The position numbers were made by a program, and so were the translations under genes. Shown here piece after piece: positions 1 through 7,553 of a stretch of 64,000 nucleotides of DNA; the stretch's first letter is position 1; every line of letters begins with the position of its first letter. A model generated the notes under the pieces. That model did no database searches. It saw only the letters and a list, made by a program, of their open reading frames with translations, and was not told the origin of the DNA. Location: the NCBI GenBank assembly GCA_963775395.1, contig CAVZIX010000017.1, positions 36,311-100,310 of the forward strand. Reading direction: 5' to 3'. Source of the DNA: JAIBJN01 sp963775395. GTDB lineage: Bacteria; Actinomycetota; Thermoleophilia; Gaiellales; Gaiellaceae.

Positions 1-84
1 CTCGGGCTGATCCTGCTCGGGATCTCGCTCGTCCTCCTCGCCGGCTCGTTCGCCGTCGCGGTGATCTACGACGCAGTCGCCTGA
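1..84 (+). CDS. C-terminal end of an unidentified membrane protein (partial)
   Basis: The window opens inside a reading frame that runs from base 1 to TGA at 82-84. The 27 visible residues are dominated by Leu, Ile, Val, Ala and Gly and end in the short polar tail IYDAVA, which looks like a last transmembrane helix. Too little is present to name a family. It lies directly upstream of the amidase on the same strand, so the two are probably cotranscribed. Confidence 0.45.
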   Translation, partial: LGLILLGISLVLLAGSFAVAVIYDAVA

Positions 85-1204
85 CCCGTACCGAGCCTTC
101 CTCGCGGTTCCGGAGAAGCGGCCGGACGGGATCGCGCTCGCCGTCAAGGACCTGATCGACACTGCTGGGCTCGTCACGACCTACGGGTCGGCGATCTACC
201 GCGACCACGTGCCGGAGCGTTCGGCGTCGTGCGTGACCGCGCTCGAGGACGCCGGCTACGCGGTCGTGGGCAAGACGAACCTGCACGAGTTCGCCTACGG
301 CATCACCTCGGACAACCCGCACTTCGGCGCGGTCGTCAACCCGCTCGACGCGAGCCGGATCCCGGGCGGGTCGAGCGGCGGGAACGGCGCCGCCCTCGCT
401 GCGGGCCTCTGCGAGGTCGCGCTCGGGACGGACAGCGCGGGCTCGATCCGCCTACCCGCCGCCTGCTGCGGCGTCGTCGGCTTCAAGCCGACGTGGGGCC
501 TGGTCTCCGCCGACGGCGTCTTCGCGCTCGCACCCAGCTTCGACACGGTCGGGCCGATGGCGCGCTCGGTCTCGGCCTGCGCGGCCGCGATGAGCGCGCT
601 GGCCGGGCTTGCCCGGTCCCCTGCCGGCAACGTGCGTGCCGCCCTCGCCTGGACGGAGCTCGCCGACCCACTCGTCCGCGCCCGCGTGGAAGAGGCCGCG
701 GCGCTGCTCCCGGACGTCGAGCACGTGGACTTCCCACTCCCCGGCGACCTCAACCCGGCCTTCCAGGTGGAGGCCGCCGAGGTGCACCGCGAGCTCTCGC
801 ACCACGAGCTCTTCGCCCAGCACCCCGGCCTCGTTGGGGAGAACGTCCGCCGCAAGCTCGAGGCCGCGTTCGCGGTCGGGAAGGACGCGGTGGTCGCCTC
901 ACTCGCAGAGCGGGAGTCCTACCGCGACCGGGCGCTGGCGGCGCTGGAGGGCTTCGACGTCCTCTTGACGCCGACGATGCCGATGGTCGCGCCACCCGTC
1001 GGGATCGGCGACCTGGCGCTGCGCGAGCGCATGATCTCGCTCACGCGCCCGTTCAACGCCCTCGGCTGGCCGGCGCTCGCGCTTCCCTGCGGCCCCGCGG
1101 AGGACGGGCTGCCCGCGTCGCTCCAGATCGCCGCCCGCACCGGCGAGGACGCGCTCGTGCTCGCCGTCGGCGAGGCTATAGCGGCGCGGCTGCCTCGTCC
1201 GTGA
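83..1204 (+). CDS. amidase signature family hydrolase, start codon unclear
   Basis: This is an amidase-signature enzyme that would hydrolyse a carboxamide with a Ser-cisSer-Lys triad; the substrate cannot be told. The cis-Ser segment IPGGSSGGNGAA and the nucleophile segment GTDSAGSIRLPA are clear, and the C-terminal half has the usual FNALGWPALALPCG. The catalytic Lys is in AVKDLIDTAG, encoded at 140-169, and the homology starts at about 83 with DPYRAFLAVP. The first ATG, GTG or TTG in this frame is GTG at 209, beyond the catalytic Lys, while an in-frame TGA lies at 62-64. Either a non-standard start is used or a base has been lost or gained upstream. At about 370 codons it is short for the family (usually 400 to 500). 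The end overlaps the convergent pgl by 29 bases. Confidence 0.8.
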   Translation, partial: DPYRAFLAVPEKRPDGIALAVKDLIDTAGLVTTYGSAIYRDHVPERSASCVTALEDAGYAVVGKTNLHEFAYGITSDNPHFGAVVNPLDASRIPGGSSGGNGAALAAGLCEVALGTDSAGSIRLPAACCGVVGFKPTWGLVSADGVFALAPSFDTVGPMARSVSACAAAMSALAGLARSPAGNVRAALAWTELADPLVRARVEEAAALLPDVEHVDFPLPGDLNPAFQVEAAEVHRELSHHELFAQHPGLVGENVRRKLEAAFAVGKDAVVASLAERESYRDRALAALEGFDVLLTPTMPMVAPPVGIGDLALRERMISLTRPFNALGWPALALPCGPAEDGLPASLQIAARTGEDALVLAVGEAIAARLPRP

Positions 1205-1802
1205 GGACGACGGTCTCCCGGGCGCGTACGCGGGCGGCCGGCAGCGTCTCGTCGCCGGCGAGGATGCGGGCGAGGATCTCGCGCTTCTCCTCACCGCCGA
1301 CGAGCAGCGCGACGAGCGGCTGCGCGTTCAGGTACTCGAGCGAGAACGTGATGCGGGGATGGGGCGGCTCCAGCCCCGGCACCGGGACGTAGACGAGCGG
1401 GCCGGGATCGGCGAGCTCCTCGTCGTGACCGGGGTACAGCGAGGCGGTGTGCCCGTCGGGGCCGACGCCGAGGAGCACGAGGTCGAAGGCCTCCGGAAGC
1501 GGGAGGTCCAGCGACCTCAGGGGATGGATCTGGCTCTCCGGGATTGCGACGCGGGAGAGCAGCGCCTCGCGGGCCAGGCGCTCGTTCGAGTCGGGGTGGT
1601 CGGGCGGGACCAGCCGCTCGTCGCTCCACCACACATGCCACGAAGGCCAGTCGAGCTCCAGCTCGGCGAGCCGCTCGTAGACGACGCGCGGCGTCGACCC
1701 GCCGGTGAGCGCGATCCGGAACGGGCTGCGTTCCCGCGACCGCTCGGCGATCCAGCCTGCGGCGAGCCCGGCTAGGTCGGGTCCGGCGAGAAGCTGCGTA
1801 CG
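1176..1802 (-). CDS. pgl: 6-phosphogluconolactonase, lacking a visible start codon
   Basis: The product hydrolyses 6-phosphogluconolactone, the second step of the oxidative pentose phosphate pathway. The phosphate-binding TGGSTPR near the N-terminus, WWSDERLVPPDHPDSN and LLGVGPDGHTASLYPG identify the NagB/Pgl (DevB-type) fold. It is the last gene of the tkt-tal-pgi-gnd-zwf-opcA-pgl series. The homologous frame can be followed back to about 1802, but no ATG, GTG or TTG occurs in it before it enters opcA, and roughly 208 codons is 20 to 40 short of the family. The same frame is also used by the first part of opcA, so two compensating indels, or an OpcA-Pgl fusion, would both explain the layout. 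The enzyme identity is firm; the N-terminus is not. Confidence 0.82.
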   Translation of the reverse strand, partial: RTQLLAGPDLAGLAAGWIAERSRERSPFRIALTGGSTPRVVYERLAELELDWPSWHVWWSDERLVPPDHPDSNERLAREALLSRVAIPESQIHPLRSLDLPLPEAFDLVLLGVGPDGHTASLYPGHDEELADPGPLVYVPVPGLEPPHPRITFSLEYLNAQPLVALLVGGEEKREILARILAGDETLPAARVRARETVVLTDEAAAPL

Positions 1803-2645
1803 GCCTCCTCGTAGACCCGGTCGCGCCCGAAGACCTCGAGCTCGTCGGAGAGCAGGTCGCTCGACGTCTTCGGCTCGAGGCGGCCCGTCCTGGCCTCGCG
1901 TCCGTCCAACCTCGACCAGCTCGACCTCTCCGGCGGGCTCGTGCTCGAGCCGCACGTCGCGACCGAGCCTGGTCGAGAGCCAGCCCTGGAGGAGGAGCGC
2001 TTCGGGCTCGGGCCCCGCCACACGGATCACGGCGGCCTCGGCGACGTCCGGCCAGAGCTCCGCGACGCCGGCCCGCCATGAGAGCGTCCGCGCCCAGGCG
2101 ATGTCGGACACCGCCACGCGATCGAAGAGCGCAGGCAGCCGGGCGAAGTCGGCCCTGATGTCCGTCCATTCGCGCGAGTCGACAACGAGGCGGTCGACGA
2201 CGCCCAGCATCTGATCGAGCTCCGTGCCGTCGAACGGCAGCGGGCCGCGCCAGCGCAGGAACGCCGGCAGGTCGCTGACGAGCAGGGGCGTCACGACGCT
2301 CGCCGGCGCGGCGGCACGCGTACCGCACAGCCGGATCGAGATGACCTCGGAGCAGACTTCTTTCTCGTGCCCGCCGCGGACGAAGCAGCGGAAATCCACC
2401 TCGCCCTCGAGCACGTCGTCCGGATCGTCGGGGTAGGGGAAGAGGAGAATCGTGCGCGACGGATGTCGCTCGGCCAGGCCGGAGAGCGTGCCCCGGGCCT
2501 GCTCTGCCCAGGGCTCGGGCACCCAGGCGATGTGCGTCATCACGCTCGTACGCAGGAGCGGCGCCGCGCCGGGCGCGGTCGACGCGTCGCGCAGCTGGCC
2601 GAGCTCACGCTCGATTTCGCGGATGCTGCTCAGGGCCACGGACAC
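1772..2645 (-). CDS. opcA: OpcA, glucose-6-phosphate dehydrogenase assembly protein (frameshifted)
   Basis: OpcA is the redox-responsive activator of glucose-6-phosphate dehydrogenase found in actinobacteria and cyanobacteria. The start GTG at 2645 lies six bases beyond the zwf stop (GTG at 2639 is an alternative) and gives MSVALSSIREIEREL. Family landmarks are LLRTSVMTHIAWVPE, SDLPAFLRWRGPLPF and a WTDIRADFARL helix. Near 1906 the frame breaks: up to VELVEV it is in one frame, and the family-like C-terminus (DGREARTGRLEPKTSS, then DLLSDELEVF and RVYEEAVRSF) continues in another, ending at TAG 1772-1774. Removing one G from the GG at 1906-1907 restores a protein of about 290 residues. A sequencing indel or a recent mutation are both possible. 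Confidence 0.78.
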
Positions 2646-2649
2646 GACG

Positions 2650-4158
2650 TCAGTGCCTCCGCCAGGAGCGCCCGTCGCGCTTGAGAAGGTCGTCGGCGGC
2701 GCGCGGCCCCCAGGTTCCGGCCGCGTAGTTCGGGAAGTGCGGCCGGTCGCGGCGCCACGGCGCCACCATCGCATCGACGATCGCCCACTGCTCCTCGACC
2801 TCGTCGGCACGCGTGAAAAGCGTCGCGTCGCCGAGCAGGCAGTCGAGGATCAGGCGCTCGTAGGCCTCCGGCAGCCCGACACGGAACGCGCCGCCGTAGA
2901 GGAAGTCCATGTGCACCGTGCGGATCGAGAGCCCCTGCCCCGGCACCTTCGCACCGATGGCGAGCGAGACGCCCTCATCCGGCTGGATGTGGATGAGGAG
3001 CACGTTCGGGCGCAGCGGCGACTCGAGGTCGACCTCGAAGGGCGGGTGCGGAGCCCGCTTGAACTGGATCGCGATCGTCGTCTCGCGCCGCGGCAGGCGC
3101 TTGCCGGTGCGAATGTAGAACGGAGTGTCGGCCCAGCGCCAGTTGTCCACGTAGAGCTTGGCGGCGACGTAGGTCTCGGTCTGCGAGTCGGGAGCGACGC
3201 CCTCCTCCTCGCGGTAACCGGGCACCTCCTCGCCCTCGATGTAGCCGCTGCCGTACTGGCCCCGCACCACGTGCTTGGGCCCCGGCGTGTGCAGGGCCTT
3301 GAGGACCTTGACCTTCTCGTTTCGCACCGACTCCGCCGCGAAGTCGATCGGCGGCTCCATAGCCGTGAGCGCGACGAGCTGGAGCATGTGGTTCTGGACG
3401 ACGTCCCGGATCGCACCAGCCCTCTCGTAGAAGCCCGCCCGCCCCTCGATGCCGAGCGACTCGCCAACGGTGATCTGCACGTGGTCGATGAACTGCCGGT
3501 TCCAGATCGGCTCGAAGATGCCGTTCGCGAACCGCAGGACCAGCATGTTCTGGACGGTCTCCTTGCCCAGGTAGTGGTCGATGCGGAAGATCTCGTGCTC
3601 CTCGAAGTACGTGCGGAGGAGCGCGTTCAGTTCCTGGGCGCTCGAGAGGTCGTAGCCGAACGGCTTCTCGACGACGAGGCGGGTCCAGCCGCCCGCGGCG
3701 CGCCGGCGCCCCATCGCGGTGACGATGTCGTCGAAGGCCTCGGGCGGGACCGCGAGGTAGTAGATGCGGTTGCCGGCGCACCCGCGCGTCTCGTCGAGGT
3801 CGTTGAGGGCGGCGACGAGCTCGTCCTCGCCGCCCTCAAACCCGAAGTTCGCCGCCACGTATTGGAGCCCGCCCGCGAGGCCCTCCCAGACGTCCGTGCG
3901 GAACTCGTCCCGCGCGTGCTCGACCACAGCTTGGCGCATGCGTTCACGGAATTCGTCGACCGTCATCTCCGTGCGAGAGACGCCCACGACGCCGAAGTTC
4001 TCGGGGAGCAGGTGCCGGAACGCAAGCGCGTAGAGGGCAGGCATGACTTTCCGCTGCGTGAGGTCGCCGGAGGCGCCGAAGATCGTGAGGGCGCACGGAT
4101 CCGGCGGCCGCCGCATGCGGAGCCCTTCGAGCAGCGGGTTCTCGGCGACCTCCGTCAC
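2650..4158 (-). CDS. zwf: glucose-6-phosphate 1-dehydrogenase
   Basis: The enzyme oxidises glucose 6-phosphate to 6-phosphogluconolactone with NAD(P)+ and is the entry step of the oxidative pentose phosphate pathway. The Rossmann motif FGASGDLTQRK lies at about residues 28-38, the substrate motif VVEKPFGYDL follows, and the catalytic-site signature RIDHYLGKETVQNM is complete. At 502 residues it has the usual bacterial length. Its ATG overlaps the stop of gnd by four bases (4155-4158), and opcA begins just after its stop, so the three are translationally coupled. OpcA next door suggests redox control of its activity. Confidence 0.97.
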   Translation of the reverse strand: MTEVAENPLLEGLRMRRPPDPCALTIFGASGDLTQRKVMPALYALAFRHLLPENFGVVGVSRTEMTVDEFRERMRQAVVEHARDEFRTDVWEGLAGGLQYVAANFGFEGGEDELVAALNDLDETRGCAGNRIYYLAVPPEAFDDIVTAMGRRRAAGGWTRLVVEKPFGYDLSSAQELNALLRTYFEEHEIFRIDHYLGKETVQNMLVLRFANGIFEPIWNRQFIDHVQITVGESLGIEGRAGFYERAGAIRDVVQNHMLQLVALTAMEPPIDFAAESVRNEKVKVLKALHTPGPKHVVRGQYGSGYIEGEEVPGYREEEGVAPDSQTETYVAAKLYVDNWRWADTPFYIRTGKRLPRRETTIAIQFKRAPHPPFEVDLESPLRPNVLLIHIQPDEGVSLAIGAKVPGQGLSIRTVHMDFLYGGAFRVGLPEAYERLILDCLLGDATLFTRADEVEEQWAIVDAMVAPWRRDRPHFPNYAAGTWGPRAADDLLKRDGRSWRRH

Positions 4159-5045
4159 TCGGCCGCCTTCGCCTTCGCGGCCTCGACGGCGTGGCCGCCG
4201 AACTGGTTACGGAGGGCCGCGTTCACCTTGGCCGCGAACGACTCATCCTGGCGGGACGAGAAGCGTGCGAAGAGCGAGAGCGCGAGCACCGGAACGGGCA
4301 CTGCGGCCTCGATGGCCTCGTGCACGGTCCAGCGGCCTTCGCCCGAATCCTCGACGTAGCCGCGGATCTGCTCCAGGCCGGGGTCGGCCTGCAGCGCGCG
4401 GTCGAGGAGCTCGAGCAGCCAGCTGCGAACGACCGAGCCGTGCTGCCAGAGCGCCGCGAGCTGCTGGAGGTCGAGCTCGAAGTCGGGGATGCCGCGGAGG
4501 AGCTCGAAGCCCTCGGCGTACGCCTCCATGAGCCCGTACTCGATGCCGTTGTGGACCATCTTCACGAAGTGGCCCGCGCCCGAGGGGCCGACGTGGGCAT
4601 AGCCGCCTTCCGGAGCGAGCGTGGCCAGCGCCGGCTCGACGGCCTGGAATCCGCTCTTCTCGCCGCCGGCCATGATGCAGTAGCCCTCGGCGAGGCCCCA
4701 GATGCCGCCCGAGACGCCCGCGTCGAGGAAGCTCACTCCCTTGGCCTTCGCCTGCTCGGCGCGACGCATCGAGTCGCGGAAGTTCGAGTTGCCGCCGTCG
4801 ACGACCGTGTCGCCGTCCTCGAGCAGCGGCAGGAGCGTCTGGAAGGCCTTCTCCGTCGGGTCGCCGGACGGGATCATCAGCCAGACGACCCGTGGCTGCT
4901 CGAGCTTCGTCGCCAGCTCGACCAGGGAGTCGGCCGTGCGCTCCGGCGCGGTTCGGGCATAGGTCTCCACCTCGTGCCCGCCCCCGCGCAGGCGCTCAAC
5001 CATGTTGGCCCCCATGCGGCCGAGGCCGACCATTCCGAGCTTCAT
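4155..5045 (-). CDS. gnd: 6-phosphogluconate dehydrogenase, decarboxylating, short form
   Basis: The product oxidatively decarboxylates 6-phosphogluconate to ribulose 5-phosphate. The N-terminal dinucleotide-binding motif GMVGLGRMGANM is followed by VVDGGNSNFRDS and GVSGGIWGLAEGYCIMAGG, the 6PGDH signature. At 296 residues it belongs to the short class (GndA/YqeC-like, often NAD-dependent) and not to the 470-residue E. coli type. Cofactor preference is inferred from the class only. It overlaps pgi upstream and zwf downstream by four bases each, as expected for a tightly coupled operon. Confidence 0.93.
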   Translation of the reverse strand: MKLGMVGLGRMGANMVERLRGGGHEVETYARTAPERTADSLVELATKLEQPRVVWLMIPSGDPTEKAFQTLLPLLEDGDTVVDGGNSNFRDSMRRAEQAKAKGVSFLDAGVSGGIWGLAEGYCIMAGGEKSGFQAVEPALATLAPEGGYAHVGPSGAGHFVKMVHNGIEYGLMEAYAEGFELLRGIPDFELDLQQLAALWQHGSVVRSWLLELLDRALQADPGLEQIRGYVEDSGEGRWTVHEAIEAAVPVPVLALSLFARFSSRQDESFAAKVNAALRNQFGGHAVEAAKAKAAE

Positions 5046-6406
5046 AGCGCCTCCAGGTCGTCGAGTTTGACGCGAACGATAGGGCGTCCCCGCTCCGCCA
5101 GGGCGGCCAGGTCCCCTTCGGCCTGCGCCTGGATCAGCGTGCGGAAGCCGAACGGCCTCCCGGGGATCGGAAGCTCGTCACCCGGGTCGTCCACGACCTG
5201 GACGAAGCGCCCGGTCGGGGGACCGCCCTTGTGCAGCTGGCCGGTCGAGTGCAGGTAGCGGGGCCCGAGGCCGACGGTGACGACGCAACCGGTGGCCCTC
5301 GCCCGCTCCACGAGCGGCCTCAGCTCCGCCGCGCGCTCCGGGTCGACGAACGCCAGGACGGCGATGTAGTCGCCAGGCCGGGCGCCGGCGAGCAGCTCGT
5401 TCACAGCCGCTGTCCCTTCCGGACGCGTCTCGGGGTCAGACCCCCGGCCGTGGCCGGAAAGGACCTCGAGGGTGCGGTCCTTGGCCTCCTGCACATTCGG
5501 CTGGTCGAACGGGTTGATCTCCAGAATCGTCCCGGCGACCGCGGTGGCGAACTCCCAGCGGTAGAGCTCGGCGCCCAGGTCACGCACGCTGCCCATCCGA
5601 ACCTCGCGCGGCTGGCGATCCGCGCCCTCAGGCGACTCGCCGGGCGCGGGGACGAGCCCTTTGCCCTCCTTGCCGGTCGACTCGGCGAGCAGCTGCTCCA
5701 GCCAGAGCCCGAAGCCGTTCGCCTCCGGCACGACGACCTTGTCGCGCCCCTCGAGCCAGGCTTGCCCGAGCGCGAGCCCGAGCTCGAGGCCCGGGTTCCG
5801 GTCGGTGCGGCAGGCCTCCTGCATCTCGGTCGCGCCTGCCATGAGCTGCTCGACGTCGAGGCCCATGAGCGCCCCGGGGACGAGCCCGAACGGCGAGAGC
5901 GCCGAGTAGCGCCCGCCGATCGTCGGCTCCCCCCAGACGACGGCCGCGAAGCCCCGCTCGCGCCCCAGGGCCTCGAGCTCGGAGCCGGGGTCCGTGATCG
6001 CCGCGAAGGTGCGGCCTTTGCGCCAGAAGTAGTCGACGTGGCAGCGCGTCTCGAGCGTCGTCCCGGATTTCGAGGAGACGACGAAGAGCGCGTGGTCCGG
6101 GTCGATGCGCTCCTCGAGCGCCCGCACGGCGGCCGGGTGGGTGCTGTCGAGGACGTGGAACGACCGCGTCCCCACGTCCCGATGCATGACCACCGGCGCC
6201 AGGCTGGAGCCGCCCATGCCCAGGAGCACACAGCTCGAGACGTCGAGATCGCGGAGCTTCCCGAGCTCCTCCTGCATCTGGTCGCGCGGGTAGCGCGACG
6301 GCTCGTCGAGCCAGCCGAGCCAGCGGGCCTCGTCGCTCCCCGTCCAGAGCGACGCGTCGCGAGCCCAGATCCGCTCGACGAGCTCGGCGGCCTCGACGGG
6401 CGGCAT
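5042..6406 (-). CDS. pgi: glucose-6-phosphate isomerase
   Basis: This enzyme interconverts glucose 6-phosphate and fructose 6-phosphate, linking glycolysis with the pentose phosphate genes around it. The sugar isomerase (SIS) motifs LGMGGSSLAP and VVSSKSGTTLET are present, as are GRYSALSPFG and, near the C-terminus, GQLHKGGPPTGRF, which carries the His-Lys of the active site. At 454 residues it is the compact bacterial form (the E. coli enzyme is about 550). It starts two bases after the tal stop and overlaps gnd by four bases. Confidence 0.94.
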   Translation of the reverse strand: MPPVEAAELVERIWARDASLWTGSDEARWLGWLDEPSRYPRDQMQEELGKLRDLDVSSCVLLGMGGSSLAPVVMHRDVGTRSFHVLDSTHPAAVRALEERIDPDHALFVVSSKSGTTLETRCHVDYFWRKGRTFAAITDPGSELEALGRERGFAAVVWGEPTIGGRYSALSPFGLVPGALMGLDVEQLMAGATEMQEACRTDRNPGLELGLALGQAWLEGRDKVVVPEANGFGLWLEQLLAESTGKEGKGLVPAPGESPEGADRQPREVRMGSVRDLGAELYRWEFATAVAGTILEINPFDQPNVQEAKDRTLEVLSGHGRGSDPETRPEGTAAVNELLAGARPGDYIAVLAFVDPERAAELRPLVERARATGCVVTVGLGPRYLHSTGQLHKGGPPTGRFVQVVDDPGDELPIPGRPFGFRTLIQAQAEGDLAALAERGRPIVRVKLDDLEAL

Positions 6407-6408
6407 TG

Positions 6409-7515
6409 TTAAACCGGGATCAGCTCGCCGGACTTGGCCCGGATGCCCTCGAGCAGCTCCTCGAAGGAGTCGCCGAACTTCTCGACCCCCTCGCGCTCGA
6501 CAGTCGCCGCGACGTCGTCGTAGTCGACTCCGGCCGCCGCCAGCTCCTCGAAGACCCGCTTAGCTTCGTCGATGCCCCGCTCGAGCGTGACCTCGACGCG
6601 GCCGTGATCCTGGAAGGCGTCGACCGTCTCCAACGGCATCGTGTTCACGGTCTCCGGGCCGATTAGCTCCTCGACGTACATGACGTCCCGGTACGCGGGA
6701 TTCTTCGTCGACGTCGAGGCCCAGAGCGGCCGCTGGGTCGTCGCGCCCTTGTCGGCGAGCGCTTGCCAGCGGTCGCCGGAGAAGATCTCCTTGTACCGCT
6801 GGTAGGCGAGCTTGGCGTTGGCGATGGCAAGCTTCCCCCGGAGCTCCTCCGGTCCCCGGGTCTCCTCGAGCCGCCGGTCTGCCTCGGTGTCCACGCGCGA
6901 GACGAAGAAGCTCGCGACGGAGGCGACCTTCGACGGATCGCCGCCGGACTCGACCAGGCGCTCGAGCCCGCGGATGTAGGCCTCGGCCACCGCGGCATAG
7001 CGCTCGAGGGAGAAGATGAGCGTGACGTTGATCGAGCGGCCCCGGGCGATCATCTCCTCGATCGCGGGCAGGCCCGGCTCGGTCGCCGGGATCTTGACGA
7101 ACAGGTTGGGGCGGTCGATGAGGTCGTGGAGTCGCTGTGCCTCTGCGATCGTCCCGTCGGTGTCGAAAGCGAGCGTGGGGTCGACCTCGATCGAGACGTA
7201 GCCGTCCTTGCCGCCGCCGCCGTCCCAGACCTTGCGCAGGAGATCGCACGCCTCGCCGAGGTCGCTGGCGGCGAGACGGATGAAGAGCTCCTTCGGGTCG
7301 CGCTCGTCCTGGAGCTCCCGACGGAGCTGGTCGTCGTAGGCGTCGCCCTCGGCGAGCGCCTTCTGGAAGATCGTCGGGTTCGAGGTGACGCCGACGATGG
7401 CGTCCTCCTCCATGAGGCGCGCGAGCTGGCCGGAGCGCAGCATGTTGCGCGAGAGGATGTCGATCCAGACGCTCTGTCCGAGCGCCGAAAGCTGATGCAG
7501 GCGGGACTGTGTCAT
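6409..7515 (-). CDS. tal: transaldolase
   Basis: Transaldolase moves a dihydroxyacetone unit between sugar phosphates in the non-oxidative pentose phosphate pathway. The N-terminal QSVWIDILSRNMLRSGQLARL and GVTSNPTIFQKAL mark the TalB-like long class seen in actinobacteria (about 370 residues), and the Schiff-base Lys is in LFVKIPATEPGLPAI. I chose ATG 7515 over an upstream in-frame start at 7551 because MTQSRLHQL is the usual N-terminus. It follows tkt by 38 bases. Confidence 0.95.
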   Translation of the reverse strand: MTQSRLHQLSALGQSVWIDILSRNMLRSGQLARLMEEDAIVGVTSNPTIFQKALAEGDAYDDQLRRELQDERDPKELFIRLAASDLGEACDLLRKVWDGGGGKDGYVSIEVDPTLAFDTDGTIAEAQRLHDLIDRPNLFVKIPATEPGLPAIEEMIARGRSINVTLIFSLERYAAVAEAYIRGLERLVESGGDPSKVASVASFFVSRVDTEADRRLEETRGPEELRGKLAIANAKLAYQRYKEIFSGDRWQALADKGATTQRPLWASTSTKNPAYRDVMYVEELIGPETVNTMPLETVDAFQDHGRVEVTLERGIDEAKRVFEELAAAGVDYDDVAATVEREGVEKFGDSFEELLEGIRAKSGELIPV

Positions 7516-7553
7516 GGTGGTGCCGTCCTTCCCGGTCGGCGAGGTTTCCACCC

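Noticed and set aside
1176..2645. A natural OpcA-Pgl fusion protein
   Set aside because: The reading frame is continuous, but the segment between 1775 and 1906 translates into a non-family, Arg-rich stretch in that frame, while the family-like C-terminus of OpcA lies in another frame; an indel is the simpler reading.
2452..4359. Open frame of over 600 codons on the plus strand opposite zwf
   Set aside because: It is a mirror of a high-GC gene; the protein is rich in Arg, Asp and Val repeats without any family motif, and zwf is certain.
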